A stretch of DNA of 64,000 nucleotides from CAZDET01 sp964504335 (GCA_964504335.1 CAZDET010000010.1:42306-106305); one strand, 5' to 3'. Counted from the stretch's first letter, positions 51,380 to 61,901 are shown. A program made the numbers and translations. Notes: a model not told the origin generated them from the letters alone.

Positions 51380-54300
51380 CCAGCAGGAAATCGGCTGATT
51401 CGTCTTTCCCCTCCAGGTTGAGGCCAAGTTGCTGCAGGCGCTTTCGGTACAGGAATTTCGGAGTTTGCTGGTATAATTTCAGATAGAGTTCGGTAGCCAT
51501 TTCCCGGTACCGGGCCTCTTCGGGGATAATGCGGAAGTATTCGTAGGCGATACCGGCCTGCTGGAAGGGTTCCCACCCTGCCTGCTGAGCGATTTCTCCG
51601 AGGTGCTTCAGGGCCTCCTCGTTGTTTCCGCGGGCGTGCAGATAGCGGACGTTGAGCAGGCGCGCTTCGGCGGACAGGTCGGGGTTGCCCAGCTCTTCGG
51701 CAATCTCGAGCGCCTCGCGCTGTACGCTTTCCAGCGACACGAGATCTTCGAGTGCCAGCAGGGCGATTCCTTTTTCTACCAGGCTGAAACCAAGCACGAG
51801 CCGGTTGTCGATCTCGCGGGCCATATCGATGGCGCGATCGTAGAAGGAGATAGACCGGTCGAATTGTTGGGTGAAGTAAAAGACGTCGCCCAGCGTGTTG
51901 ATGGCCTTGGCAATACCCTTGCGATAACCGAGTTCTTCGGAGAGCACCAGGGTTTTTTGAAGGTAGTCGATGGCTTTGGCGAAGTTGCCCTGCACGCTGT
52001 GCAATTCGCCGATGAGCCCGAGCGCGATGGAGATGCCTTGTTTGTCGCCCAACTCCCGGCAAATGCGCAGGTCGCGTTCGAAAAACTCCATGGCCCGCTC
52101 GTAGTTGCCCTGGTGCTGATACACGCTGCCGATCATCCCCGTGGCGATGGCGATGAGCTGCTTGTTGCCCAGTTCTTCCGCCAGATTCAGGCCTTTGGTC
52201 ACGATGTTTAGGGCCTCTTCGTAGTCGCCTTTTTCGTAAAAAACAATTCCCAGGTTGGTGTAAAGGATGGCCAGTCCTTGTTTATCCTGCCGGGTTCGGT
52301 GCAGATCGAGTTGCTTGCGAATCACTTCGATACCCTTGGTGAATTCTCCGCGGTTCATGTAGGTGAGCCCAAGCGAAGAGACGATCTGGGCGCTGTTGGA
52401 AGTGCTGGCCTGTGCGTAGCCGGTATTGAGGCTTTTCTCGAAGTACTCCTGTGCTTCATCGTACTCGGCGTACCGGAAGTGCAGACTACCCAGGTTTCCG
52501 TAAGTTTTGGCAATCCCCACCGAATCATCGATCGATTCGAACAGGCGGGCGGCGGTCTGGAAATACTCCAACGCAGCCGGATAGTCGCCCCGCAGCATGA
52601 GGAGCTGGCCGAGGCTGTTGTTCGCCTGCCCGATGAGCAGCACATCCCGGCTTTTCTTGGCTTGCCGCAGCGATCGTTCGTAGCTTTTCTGAGCCTCTTC
52701 CCAATTACCGATCAGTTCGAGTACCTTGCCCCGCTTGATGTGGGTCTTGATTTCATCGAAAATATCGACTTGCCGGCCCAGCTTCTGCAGGAGCCGTTCG
52801 TAAAACTCGAGGGCTTGTTGGTTCTGGAAGTTGTTGCGGGCGTAGTCGGCGGCCTTGCGCAGATACTCGCAGGTCTTGTCGAAGTCGCCGGCCTGCTCGT
52901 AGTGAAACACGAGATCGACATACCGCTCTTCGATATGATCGGCAAACAGGCGCTCAATTGCCTTGGCAATGGAGGCGTGTAATTCCTGTAGCCGGGTTCG
53001 AAGCTGCATGCTGTACACGGCCTCCCGAAGCAGACTGTGGCGGAAGATGTAGCGCAGCTCATTAATGGCACTCCAGATCTGACCGTCTTCGGCGGTCTTT
53101 ATTTGTTCGTGCAGCAGGTTTTCGGTCTCATCCTGCTGCTGAAAAAGCCGCTGTTGCTTCATTACCTCCGACAAGATCGACACCTCAAACTCCCGGCCAA
53201 TTACGGCAGCGGCCTTTACCGTTTCCTGTACCAGGCGCGACAGGCGGTCGATGCGGGCCGTCAGAATGGAGTTGATACTCCCGGACAGCTGAATGTTTTC
53301 ATCCTTGATCTGCCAGCAGCCATCTTCCAATTCTACGAGCTGGCTTTCGGTGAAATATTCCAGCACTTGCTCCAGGTAGAAGGGATTGCTGTTGGTGGTG
53401 CGCAGCAGTAGTTGGTAAAACTCGTCGCTAATGGGCCCGTCCAGACTTTCTTCGGCAAACACGCGCACGGCGCGGTCGGGCAGGGAGGTCAGTTCGATGG
53501 AGAGCAAGGGCAGTTGGCGCTGATCCATCTCCACGGGTTGAATCAGGATGGGCTTGCCTCCACTGTCGGTGTAGCGAGAAGTAGCCAGCACGAAGATGGG
53601 ATAGCTATCCATCCGGCGCACGAGTTCGCGTACGAGTTCGAGTGAGTTCTCGTCGATCCAGTGGATGTCTTCCAGTTCGAGAACCAAGGGTTGTACCAGG
53701 CTCTCACCGAGCAGCAAATTGACGATGGCTGCGAGGGCATTTTCGTAGCGCCCCTTGGCATCGAGCTGGCTCCACAGAGAATTGGTATAGTCGATGCCGA
53801 TTAGCGCGGCCAGTATCGTTTGGGTTCGCTGCAGCTCCCGCAACGATCGGAGGGCTTTCTCATCCCCGCGCTCCTGAAGGCGCTGCACGAGTTGGTTGAA
53901 GTGGGTTTCGAATTGAGCCCGTCCCAACTCGTCCGTACTGTCGGGCGATTGCTCGAAGTAGTTGCGCAGGAAATGAATAAACGGATTAAATGGCTTGCGT
54001 AGGATCTGATCGATGGGGCCGACGTGCCACTGGATGCTGTTGTCGTGGTTCAGCTCCAACCGCAACTCGTAGCTAAGGCGGCTCTTACCGATACCGGCTT
54101 CGCCGTAGATGTAGGCAATACCCGCGCTGCGCCCTTCGAATATGGGTTGTGCGAAATCGGTGAGTTGCCGGAGTTCCTCCTCGCGCTCCACCATTTCGCT
54201 GCTGTAGGCCGGTTTATCATCGAAATTTCGACCCAGCAGCTTGAAGGTGGGGATATTTTCGGCAATCCCCTTGTATTTGATGTCGCCTTTATGTTGAAAG

Positions 54301-55436
54301 CGGAAGAAGCGGTTTTTGTGAATTTCGCCGTCGACCAGAATTTCTTCCCAGTCGGCAAAGGTCATGATACGGGCGGCCAGGTTGACCCGATTCCCCACGC
54401 AGGCATATTGGCAGCGCTCCGTGCCCCCCACAATTCCAGTGAAGGCAGTACCCACCGTCATGCCGGCCCGCAGCGACAAATTCATGGATTTTCGCAAGGG
54501 GAGCAAGGTTTCCCGCAGCGTGATCAGGAACTCCAGGGCCCGGCCAATATTATTTTCGAACGAAACCGGCGCACCGAAGAAGCAAGCCAGCACGCCCCCC
54601 TTATCGCCGTAATCAATTTCTTTGAAATAGCCCGAAAACTCGCGAATCTGGTTGAGGACGACTGTCGCGAATTGATCGAGCTGCTCGTGGTTTTCCACCC
54701 CGTCGAACGATACAAACACGCTAACCACCGTGCGAAATTCCCCCTGTTGTTGATACGACACGACCTCCTTGGGCAAAAATTGCTGACCGATATCTCCGTC
54801 CGGATCGGGCAGGTCGACGGGGCGATGCTGTGCATTTTCTACATTGATGGTTCCAAATACCCGAAACGCGGCATCCCCCGCTTCTTCGGTTCGGAAGGGC
54901 CGATCGCCCAGCAAGTTCCGGACGGCCGAACTGACGACAATATCACCATCCGATGCCTTCGTTTGGCTATAGGCCGCCTGATCGATGGCGGGCCCCCGAA
55001 AGTAGAAGGCCTTTAACTTTTCGCCCACAATGCCCCAGTCGATTTTTCCGTAGCCTAGTCCGAATTTGATCCCAAAGGTGTATTGCCCGAATCGGTTCTC
55101 GCGGCTGCGGAAGTAGTCGCGGGCCATGGCAGCGGTGCGCACGAGCTCAATAGCATTGTTGTGCGGGCTGGGGTCGGGAAAGATCGCAGTGAAACTGTCG
55201 CCCGCAAAATAAGGGATGAATCCTCCCCGAGAGTAAACGAGGTGCACTAGCGGGCCGAAGATTTCGTTGAGAATGTTGGACAACTCTTCTGCCCCGCGTA
55301 CGCCTTCCTCCATGAGGTCTTCGGTCAGCGCGGTAAAACCCGATAAATCGATAAACAGCGTGTAGGCCCGGAGCTGTCCGTGCCGTTGCTGTTGCTGCAA
55401 CTGCTCTTGAATGTAAGTCGGTATAAGATGCTTCAC
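51324..55436 (-). CDS. Soluble adenylyl cyclase-like protein: two class III cyclase domains, NTPase domain and TPR array
   Basis: 1370 residues with the layout C1 cyclase (about 22-200), C2 cyclase (about 232-400), AAA/STAND-type NTPase (Walker A GEAGIGKS at 445-452) and nine TPR-like units of about 40 residues (about 880-1290). C1 keeps both metal aspartates, Asp30 (FIDLSGFT) and Asp80 (YFAGDSF). C2 lacks the first metal Asp but keeps a Lys279 (GDKGG) for adenine recognition and the transition-state pair Asn352/Arg356 (VNLAAR). This division of labour is that of mammalian sAC (ADCY10), so it likely makes cAMP in the cytoplasm. The sAC bicarbonate-site residues K95 and R176 appear replaced by Tyr76 and Ala155. 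Confidence 0.9.
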   Translation of the reverse strand: MKHLIPTYIQEQLQQQQRHGQLRAYTLFIDLSGFTALTEDLMEEGVRGAEELSNILNEIFGPLVHLVYSRGGFIPYFAGDSFTAIFPDPSPHNNAIELVRTAAMARDYFRSRENRFGQYTFGIKFGLGYGKIDWGIVGEKLKAFYFRGPAIDQAAYSQTKASDGDIVVSSAVRNLLGDRPFRTEEAGDAAFRVFGTINVENAQHRPVDLPDPDGDIGQQFLPKEVVSYQQQGEFRTVVSVFVSFDGVENHEQLDQFATVVLNQIREFSGYFKEIDYGDKGGVLACFFGAPVSFENNIGRALEFLITLRETLLPLRKSMNLSLRAGMTVGTAFTGIVGGTERCQYACVGNRVNLAARIMTFADWEEILVDGEIHKNRFFRFQHKGDIKYKGIAENIPTFKLLGRNFDDKPAYSSEMVEREEELRQLTDFAQPIFEGRSAGIAYIYGEAGIGKSRLSYELRLELNHDNSIQWHVGPIDQILRKPFNPFIHFLRNYFEQSPDSTDELGRAQFETHFNQLVQRLQERGDEKALRSLRELQRTQTILAALIGIDYTNSLWSQLDAKGRYENALAAIVNLLLGESLVQPLVLELEDIHWIDENSLELVRELVRRMDSYPIFVLATSRYTDSGGKPILIQPVEMDQRQLPLLSIELTSLPDRAVRVFAEESLDGPISDEFYQLLLRTTNSNPFYLEQVLEYFTESQLVELEDGCWQIKDENIQLSGSINSILTARIDRLSRLVQETVKAAAVIGREFEVSILSEVMKQQRLFQQQDETENLLHEQIKTAEDGQIWSAINELRYIFRHSLLREAVYSMQLRTRLQELHASIAKAIERLFADHIEERYVDLVFHYEQAGDFDKTCEYLRKAADYARNNFQNQQALEFYERLLQKLGRQVDIFDEIKTHIKRGKVLELIGNWEEAQKSYERSLRQAKKSRDVLLIGQANNSLGQLLMLRGDYPAALEYFQTAARLFESIDDSVGIAKTYGNLGSLHFRYAEYDEAQEYFEKSLNTGYAQASTSNSAQIVSSLGLTYMNRGEFTKGIEVIRKQLDLHRTRQDKQGLAILYTNLGIVFYEKGDYEEALNIVTKGLNLAEELGNKQLIAIATGMIGSVYQHQGNYERAMEFFERDLRICRELGDKQGISIALGLIGELHSVQGNFAKAIDYLQKTLVLSEELGYRKGIAKAINTLGDVFYFTQQFDRSISFYDRAIDMAREIDNRLVLGFSLVEKGIALLALEDLVSLESVQREALEIAEELGNPDLSAEARLLNVRYLHARGNNEEALKHLGEIAQQAGWEPFQQAGIAYEYFRIIPEEARYREMATELYLKLYQQTPKFLYRKRLQQLGLNLEGKDESADFLLAKESPVADQLDKPEDQEM

Positions 55437-55590
55437 CTGTAGGACGGTGGTAATTATGACGCAATTTAGGGCTAATTACCCTTTCAAGACGGATGTGTGC
55501 AATGTATAACGGTTGAGAACCCGCTTCGGCTTATGCAAGCGCAACCTTTTCCAAGTAGGGGAGTCTTTCTCTACAAACCAACGTCTCGCT

Positions 55591-58065
55591 ATGTACGCCC
55601 GTCTACTGGCAGTTATTGGCTGCTTTTGCAGCAGCATTGTGTTTTCCCAGCAAGATCAGCCCCTCGATCCACAAAAAAAATCGCTTTCCGCCCTGCGCAC
55701 CGATCAGCGCCCGGTTCTAGATGGGCTGCTCGATGAAAGCTTTTGGCAACACGCAGCTGTCGCCACCGATTTTGTAGTGAATCAACCGAACCCCGGTGCA
55801 CGGCCTTCCCAGCGCTCTGAAGTGCGGGTAGTATACACCGATTGGGGATTGTATGTGGGCGCCATGCTCTACGATACCGAAGCAGACAGCATACAGCAGG
55901 AAATTACCCAGCGCGATGGTTTGGGCAATACCGACTGGTTTGGGGTTTTCATTGATTCCTACCGCGATGGTATTAATGGGTTTGGCTTTATCGTGACGCC
56001 GGCCGATGTGCAGTTCGATGCAAAATACTCGACGTTCGGAGAAGACGAATCCTGGGATGCCGTTTGGAATAACAAGGCTGTCCGCCTCGAAAACGGCTGG
56101 TCGGTCGAAATCGAAATCCCCTATTCCGCCATTCGCTTTCCCGATCGGGCAGATCAGGTCTGGCACATCAACTTCGGGCGGCTGGTTCGTCGAAGCCAGG
56201 AGAAGGGGTTTTGGTCGGAGGTCGATCCACAGCAGCAGGGCTTTCTCAATCAGTCGGGTTATCTGAGGGATATTCACAATATCAAAGCCCCACCTCGAAT
56301 TCAGGCTACGCCCTTCGTGGCCGTTTATGGCAATCATCGCTACGACGAATCGGCCGGCTTCCGCAATGACTTCAGCAGTTCCATTAACGGAGGCATGGAC
56401 GTGAAGATCGGTTTAAGCGATGCCTTTACCCTCGATATGACCCTCATACCCGATTTTGGAGAGGCCCGTTCGGATAATCAGGTCCTCAACTTATCGCCCT
56501 TCGAGGTGCGATTTTCCGAAAATCGCGCCTTCTTTACCGAGGGTACCGAACTCTTCAATAAGGGCAACCTATTTTACAGCCGCCGCATCGGAGGTACACC
56601 CCTGCGGCGCTCTGAGGTATCGGATCAACTGGCCGACGGGGAGGAAATTGTCGAAAACCCCGTGAGGAGTCAACTTTACAACGCTACGAAGATCTCCGGC
56701 CGAACCGCCAAGGGGCTCGGTATTGGCTTCTTCAATGCCACCTCGGGGCGGACGGTGGCGCGCATCCGAAATCAAGAAGGTGGCTACCGGGAATTTGAAA
56801 CCGATCCATTGACTAATTACAACGTGCTCGTTCTGGATCAAAACCTGCCTAACAACTCCTATGCGACACTCATTAATACGACCGTCTTACGATCGGGCAG
56901 CGCCTACGATGCCAATGTGACCGGCACGGAGTTTTCCCTGCGCAATAAGGCCAATAGCTACGAACTCCGCGGAGGGGGTGCCCTCAGCCAGTTGTATTTC
57001 GGAGATAGCACCAGCCTGGGGCACCGCGCTTCATTGGGCATTCGGAAAACCAGTGGCAACGTGCAGTGGGCCGTCAACTACCTGGAGGAAAGCGATACCT
57101 ATGATCCGAACGATTTAGGCATTTTGTTTGCCAACAACGAGCGATCTGTCGATGGCTTCATCGAATACAACCAATTTGAGCCGTTCGGAGGCTTCAACCG
57201 GGGAAGTGTCGGATTTTATGCGGAATACAGCCGGCTCTACAATCCGGATGAATTTACCTCCGTTGGGCTCAACCTGTTCGCCTATGCCCAGGGCAAAAAC
57301 TTCTGGGAGTATAATGTGTGGGGGTTTGTACAGCCCTTCGGCAACTACGACTACTTCGAACCCCGGGAGCCAGGCCGCTACGTACGAAATCCTGTTGGAG
57401 GCGAGGCAGGCTTCTGGATTGGTACTGATAGCCGCAAAAAATTGCGCCTGACCGCCAATGGCAACTTTTTTGCGCGCGATCGGGAAGCGCAATACAACCT
57501 CTTTCTGCGTACCCGGGCCCGCTATCGATTCAGCGATAAATACAACCTCACCTTCGGACTCAGCCGGAGAAACGGCAACCGGGAGCTCGGCTTTGTCGAT
57601 AAAATCATCACCGAGGTCCGAGATCCCGGAACGGAGGTGTTTCAGGAGGAGCGCGATATCATCATCGGTCGGCGCGATCGGATAACCACCGAGGTGAGTC
57701 TGAACTCTGGCTATACCTTCAATGCCAATATGGCCCTGAGCTTTCGGCTGCGCCACTACTGGTCGACGGCAATCTATGATCGCTTTTTCCTTCTGGAGGA
57801 GGATGGCTCCTTCGGTAATACCGAATACAACGACCAACACGATGTCGATTACAACGCCTTTAATATCGACCTCATTTACCGCTGGCGCTTTGCACCCGGT
57901 AGTGACCTGATCATCGTGTACAAGAACAGCATCACCTCCTTTTCCGATCAGCCGCAGCTTTCCTATACAAAAAACCTCAAAAACTTGTGGGACGCCCCGC
58001 AGGATAACCAGTTGAGTGTGAAGTTGGTGTACTTTTTGGACTACGCCTCCCTTTTCCGGTCCTAG
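55591..58065 (+). CDS. DUF5916 outer-membrane protein with N-terminal CBM9-like domain
   Basis: An 824-residue exported protein. The ATG at 55591 begins a signal peptide ending VFSQ; an earlier in-frame ATG (55513) lacks a sensible N-terminus. Residues 35-215 resemble a carbohydrate-binding family 9 domain (RPVLDGLLDESFWQHA, then WDAVWNNKAVRLENGWSVEIEIPYSAIRF). Residues 240-824 are the beta-barrel DUF5916 region (SPFEVRFSENRAFFTEGTELF is diagnostic), ending in YFLDYASLF. Role unknown; an outer-membrane protein that binds glycans is a reasonable inference. mfd starts 15 bp downstream. Confidence 0.88.
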   Translation: MYARLLAVIGCFCSSIVFSQQDQPLDPQKKSLSALRTDQRPVLDGLLDESFWQHAAVATDFVVNQPNPGARPSQRSEVRVVYTDWGLYVGAMLYDTEADSIQQEITQRDGLGNTDWFGVFIDSYRDGINGFGFIVTPADVQFDAKYSTFGEDESWDAVWNNKAVRLENGWSVEIEIPYSAIRFPDRADQVWHINFGRLVRRSQEKGFWSEVDPQQQGFLNQSGYLRDIHNIKAPPRIQATPFVAVYGNHRYDESAGFRNDFSSSINGGMDVKIGLSDAFTLDMTLIPDFGEARSDNQVLNLSPFEVRFSENRAFFTEGTELFNKGNLFYSRRIGGTPLRRSEVSDQLADGEEIVENPVRSQLYNATKISGRTAKGLGIGFFNATSGRTVARIRNQEGGYREFETDPLTNYNVLVLDQNLPNNSYATLINTTVLRSGSAYDANVTGTEFSLRNKANSYELRGGGALSQLYFGDSTSLGHRASLGIRKTSGNVQWAVNYLEESDTYDPNDLGILFANNERSVDGFIEYNQFEPFGGFNRGSVGFYAEYSRLYNPDEFTSVGLNLFAYAQGKNFWEYNVWGFVQPFGNYDYFEPREPGRYVRNPVGGEAGFWIGTDSRKKLRLTANGNFFARDREAQYNLFLRTRARYRFSDKYNLTFGLSRRNGNRELGFVDKIITEVRDPGTEVFQEERDIIIGRRDRITTEVSLNSGYTFNANMALSFRLRHYWSTAIYDRFFLLEEDGSFGNTEYNDQHDVDYNAFNIDLIYRWRFAPGSDLIIVYKNSITSFSDQPQLSYTKNLKNLWDAPQDNQLSVKLVYFLDYASLFRS

Positions 58066-58080
58066 CCGACTAAACTAAGT

Positions 58081-61000
58081 GTGCCTCTCACCGTTTCTGC
58101 TTTGAGGTCCTTCTCTTCGGAGGGCCTCAATGCGTTACGTTCACTACCGACACCAAAAGGATTGACACCGACTACTATCGACGGGATTCTCCAGCAGTAC
58201 GCGACCGATGCGCGTGTCGTGCGCGTACACGAACTGCTGACCGGCGCTGCTACCCCCCGCCTGCAACTCACGGGGATGGTCGGCGCGTTGGAGTGCTTCT
58301 TGATTAGCGGGTATTACCAGCAGTACCAAGGGCACCACCTCATCATCGCCACCGACAAGGAGGAGGCAGCTTACATTCAAAACACCATCGCCGGCCTACT
58401 CGACCCTAAACCAATTCGCTTCTTTCCCGATTCCTTCAAACGGCCACTCTACTTCGAAGTACTCAATACAAATAACGCACTTCAGCGCACGGAGACCATC
58501 AACCACATCACCAGCGGTATCGGAAAAGGGGAAATCGTCGTCACTTATCCGGAGGCATTGTTCGAAAAAGTGGTCGCGCCGCAGTTGCTCGACGAGACGC
58601 GCATCACGATCAAAAAGGGGGAATCCGTAGACGTCAGTACCATTATCGAGGTGATGGCGGAGTACGGCTTCAAGCGGGAAGACTTCGTCTACGAGCCCGG
58701 CCAGTTCAGCATCCGGGGCGGGATCGTCGATATCTTTAGTTACGGCAACGATTATCCCTACCGCATCGAACTATTCGACGAAGAAGTAGAAAGCATCCGC
58801 ACCTTCGATCCACTTTCCCAGCTTTCCGTGCGCAATATCGGCGAGGTCTCCATCGTGCCGAACATCAATACCAAGTTCAGCCAGGAGCAGAAAGTGAGCC
58901 TTTTCCACGTATTGCCGGAGGGGACCGTCATTTGGCTGCGCGATTACCAACTGCTGGTCGACAAGTTGCAGGAGGCCTTCGAAAAGGCCGAGGCCTACGC
59001 TAAAACGATCTCCGTCATGGACGAGGGAGAGCTGGCCGAAATCTTCCGCGACCGGGCATTCATCCGCCCCGGTGAGGTGAAGCAGGATGTCGATGCGCAT
59101 CCGATTGTGTTTATTTCCAATTCCCGGCAGGTCATTCCCGTCGAGCACGACATCCCCTCTAATGCCCGGCCCCAGCCGAGCTTTAATAAAAACTTCGAGC
59201 TGCTCATCCGCAACCTCAACGAAAATGCGGGCGAAGGGCTGACTAACTTCATCTTCACCGACAACCCCAAGCAGGTAGAGCGCTTCTATTCTATCTTCAA
59301 CGACCTCGACGCACAGGTGGCGTTTTACCCGCTGGTAAGGCCCATACATCAGGGGTTCATCGATCCGGACCAACGAATCGCCTGCTACACCGACCATCAG
59401 ATCTTCGAACGCTTCCATCGCTACAAGCTCAAAAAGGGATTTTCAAAAGATCGCGCGCTCAACCTCAAAATGCTGCGCGAATTGCAACCCGGCGATTTCG
59501 TAGTGCACATCGACCACGGCGTGGGGCGCTTCAGTGGGTTGGAAAAGATTGATAATGCGGGCAAGACCCAGGAAGCCGTTCGGCTGGTATACAAAAACAA
59601 CGACCTGCTCTACGTCGGCATCAACTCCCTGCACAAGCTGAGCAAGTTTAGCGGAAAGGACGGGCACCTGCCACGCCTCGACAAAATCGGCGGCGACTCC
59701 TGGAAGAACCTCAAGGCCCGCACCAAAAAGAAAATGAAAGATTTGGCGGGCGAGCTCATCAAGCTCTACGCCAAGCGAAAGGCCACTCCCGGCCATGCCT
59801 TCCCGCCCGATAACTATCTCCAGAACGAGCTCGAAGCCAGCTTCATCTACGAAGACACCCCCGACCAGTTGAAGTCGACCAACGACGTCAAAGAGGATAT
59901 GATGAAGCCCCACCCGATGGATCGCCTGATCTGCGGCGACGTCGGGTTTGGCAAAACGGAAATCGCTATTCGCGGGGCCTTTAAGGCGGTAGCCGACAAC
60001 AAGCAGGTGGCCGTATTGGTGCCCACCACCATTCTGGCGCTCCAGCACTACCGCACGTTTCGCGACCGGCTCAAGGAATTTGGCGTAAACGTCGATTACG
60101 TCAATCGCTTTCGCTCGGCGAAAGAGAAAAAAGAGGTCTTTGCTAAGTGTGCAGAAGGGAAAGTCGACATTCTGATTGGCACGCACGCCATCCTGAATAA
60201 GAGCCTAAAATTTAAGGACTTAGGGCTGCTCATTATCGATGAGGAGCAAAAATTCGGCGTAGCCGCCAAGGAGAAGCTCCGCAACCTGAAGGTGAACGTC
60301 GATACCCTCACGCTGACGGCTACCCCCATTCCGCGCACCTTGCAATTCAGCTTGCTGTCGGCTCGCGACTTGTCGGTCATCCGCACGCCGCCGCCCAACC
60401 GGCAGCCGATCCACACCGAGCTTCGGGTTTTCAACGATGAATTGATCCAGGAAGCCATCCTCTACGAAGTACACCGGGGCGGACAGGTATTCTTCGTGCA
60501 CAACCGCGTGAAATCCCTGCCGGATATCACGGCTATGGTGAAGCGGCTCTGCCCGGATGTCGATATCGCGATGGCCCACGGGCAGATGGACCCCAAAGAG
60601 CTGGAGCGCGTCTTGATGTCCTTCATCGACCGGGAAGTAGAGGTATTGGTGTGCACGAACATCATTGAGACCGGCCTGGATATTCCCAACGCCAACACGA
60701 TGCTCATCAACAATGCACATCAGTTTGGCATGTCCGATTTACACCAGTTGCGCGGCCGGGTCGGTCGGTCCAATCAGAAGGCATTCTGCTATCTGCTGGC
60801 GCCTCCTCTCAGTGTGCTCACGCCCGAGGCGCGCAAGCGCCTGCGAACCCTGGAAGAATTTAGCGATCTGGGCAGCGGCTTCGATATTTCGATGCGCGAC
60901 CTCGACATTCGCGGAGCGGGCAATCTGTTGGGGGCCGAACAGAGTGGCTTCATTGCCGACATTGGCTACGAAACCTACCAACGCATCCTCGATGAAGCTA

Positions 61001-61557
61001 TCCGCGAGCTCAAGCAAAAGGATTTCAAGGATGTGTTTGCCGAGGAATTGGAGAAAACCGAAGACTTTGTCCGCGATGTGCAGATCGATACCGATACCGA
61101 AATGCTGATCCCGGACGAGTATGTGATCAACATTCAGGAACGCCTCAGCTTATACACCGAGCTCGATGAGATCGAAACGGAGGAAGCGTTGGAGCGTTTC
61201 CGCACTGCGTTGCGCGACCGTTTCGGCCCCATCCCCGACGAAGTGGAAGAGTTGTTTGATGGCCTGCGTCTGCGTTGGGTCTGCCGCCGGCTCGGCTTTG
61301 AGCGCGTCGTGCTGAAGGGCAAAAAGCTGCGCTGCTTCTTCGTAGAAGATCCCCAATCTGCTTACTACGAAAGCAAGCGTTTTCAGGAGCTCACCCAGCT
61401 AATCGCCACGGAAGGCAAGCTGATCGGCCTGTCGCTCAAGCAAGGCCAACGCTTCCTGATGATGATTAAGGATGGCGTAAAGAGCCTTTCCGCCGCGCGG
61501 GATTTGCTCTGTCGGCTGGAAGGGAAGATGGAGGTAGAGGTTAAGGCTGCGCCTTAA
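58081..61557 (+). CDS. mfd: Transcription-repair coupling factor
   Basis: An 1158-residue translocase that removes stalled RNA polymerase and recruits UvrA to lesions. The UvrB-like N-terminal module (with YEPGQFSIRGGIVDIF) is followed by the CarD-like RNA-polymerase-interaction domain (LQPGDFVVHIDHGVGRFSGLEKI, near residue 480). The RecG-like motor has Walker A GDVGFGKTEIA (near 620), the DEEQ box (near 720), TATPIPRT and QLRGRVGRS. The TRCF C-terminal domain completes it. The proposed start is GTG 58081, the only early candidate; no ATG lies nearby. It is probably co-transcribed with the DUF5916 gene. Confidence 0.96.
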   Translation: MPLTVSALRSFSSEGLNALRSLPTPKGLTPTTIDGILQQYATDARVVRVHELLTGAATPRLQLTGMVGALECFLISGYYQQYQGHHLIIATDKEEAAYIQNTIAGLLDPKPIRFFPDSFKRPLYFEVLNTNNALQRTETINHITSGIGKGEIVVTYPEALFEKVVAPQLLDETRITIKKGESVDVSTIIEVMAEYGFKREDFVYEPGQFSIRGGIVDIFSYGNDYPYRIELFDEEVESIRTFDPLSQLSVRNIGEVSIVPNINTKFSQEQKVSLFHVLPEGTVIWLRDYQLLVDKLQEAFEKAEAYAKTISVMDEGELAEIFRDRAFIRPGEVKQDVDAHPIVFISNSRQVIPVEHDIPSNARPQPSFNKNFELLIRNLNENAGEGLTNFIFTDNPKQVERFYSIFNDLDAQVAFYPLVRPIHQGFIDPDQRIACYTDHQIFERFHRYKLKKGFSKDRALNLKMLRELQPGDFVVHIDHGVGRFSGLEKIDNAGKTQEAVRLVYKNNDLLYVGINSLHKLSKFSGKDGHLPRLDKIGGDSWKNLKARTKKKMKDLAGELIKLYAKRKATPGHAFPPDNYLQNELEASFIYEDTPDQLKSTNDVKEDMMKPHPMDRLICGDVGFGKTEIAIRGAFKAVADNKQVAVLVPTTILALQHYRTFRDRLKEFGVNVDYVNRFRSAKEKKEVFAKCAEGKVDILIGTHAILNKSLKFKDLGLLIIDEEQKFGVAAKEKLRNLKVNVDTLTLTATPIPRTLQFSLLSARDLSVIRTPPPNRQPIHTELRVFNDELIQEAILYEVHRGGQVFFVHNRVKSLPDITAMVKRLCPDVDIAMAHGQMDPKELERVLMSFIDREVEVLVCTNIIETGLDIPNANTMLINNAHQFGMSDLHQLRGRVGRSNQKAFCYLLAPPLSVLTPEARKRLRTLEEFSDLGSGFDISMRDLDIRGAGNLLGAEQSGFIADIGYETYQRILDEAIRELKQKDFKDVFAEELEKTEDFVRDVQIDTDTEMLIPDEYVINIQERLSLYTELDEIETEEALERFRTALRDRFGPIPDEVEELFDGLRLRWVCRRLGFERVVLKGKKLRCFFVEDPQSAYYESKRFQELTQLIATEGKLIGLSLKQGQRFLMMIKDGVKSLSAARDLLCRLEGKMEVEVKAAP

Positions 61558-61562
61558 ATTAA

Positions 61563-61628
61563 TACAGTAATGCTTTAATATTGTAATTAATTCGATCTGA
61601 GTTAAGAGGGGCAATTACTGCATTAGGG
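61563..61628. repeat. Word-type repeat (family C), left copy flanking the structured non-coding locus
   Basis: Words ACAGTAATGCTTTAATATTGTAAT (61564-61587) and GCAATTACTGCATTAGGGC (61611-61629) follow the mfd stop. Related words occur in inverted orientation at 61978-62022. Confidence 0.55.
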
Positions 61629-61629
61629 C

Positions 61630-61896
61630 GCGCGCATCAAATGCTGGAGACAGTAAGTCCACCCGGCGGGACATAGCTTAGACCCTCGGCACTCCGGCCG
61701 GTGGCTGGGCGCTGGGTGCCCCACACCATGTGGGTGGGTATATATTAAAACGACCCGCCCACCTTACCTGCCAACCTCGAGGGCTGCAGGCAGCTCAGGC
61801 GTGCGCTGCGCACGCGGCTACCAGCAATGGAAACGGCCGTGTGAAAAAGTGGGCTATTTTGTGAGAACGGCTGCCGCCAGGGCAGTTATTGGATGG
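61630..61896 (-). ncRNA. Candidate structured RNA gene between murI and mfd
   Basis: A GC-rich block without a sizeable ORF but with several perfect stems: GTGGGTGGGT/ACCCGCCCAC (61730-61739 with 61753-61762), GCGTGCG/CGCACGC (61799-61815), CTGCC/GGCAG (61871-61885), GCCGT/ACGGC (61836-61840 with 61867-61871). A complete minus-strand promoter (TTG, 20 bp, TATCTTTG) sits at its right edge, so transcription probably runs from about 61896 towards mfd. The 3' end is not defined. It does not show the conserved motifs I know for RNase P RNA, tmRNA, SRP RNA or a common riboswitch. A 30-codon ORF inside (ATG near 61730, minus strand) has no supporting evidence. Confidence 0.4.
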
Positions 61897-61901
61897 TGCC
61901 G

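Noticed and set aside
61630..61896. RNase P RNA, tmRNA, SRP RNA or a cobalamin/TPP riboswitch
   Set aside because: None of the conserved sequence blocks I know for these (for example the GAGGAAAGUCC region or a 3' CCA with a T-loop) is found on either strand; left as unidentified.
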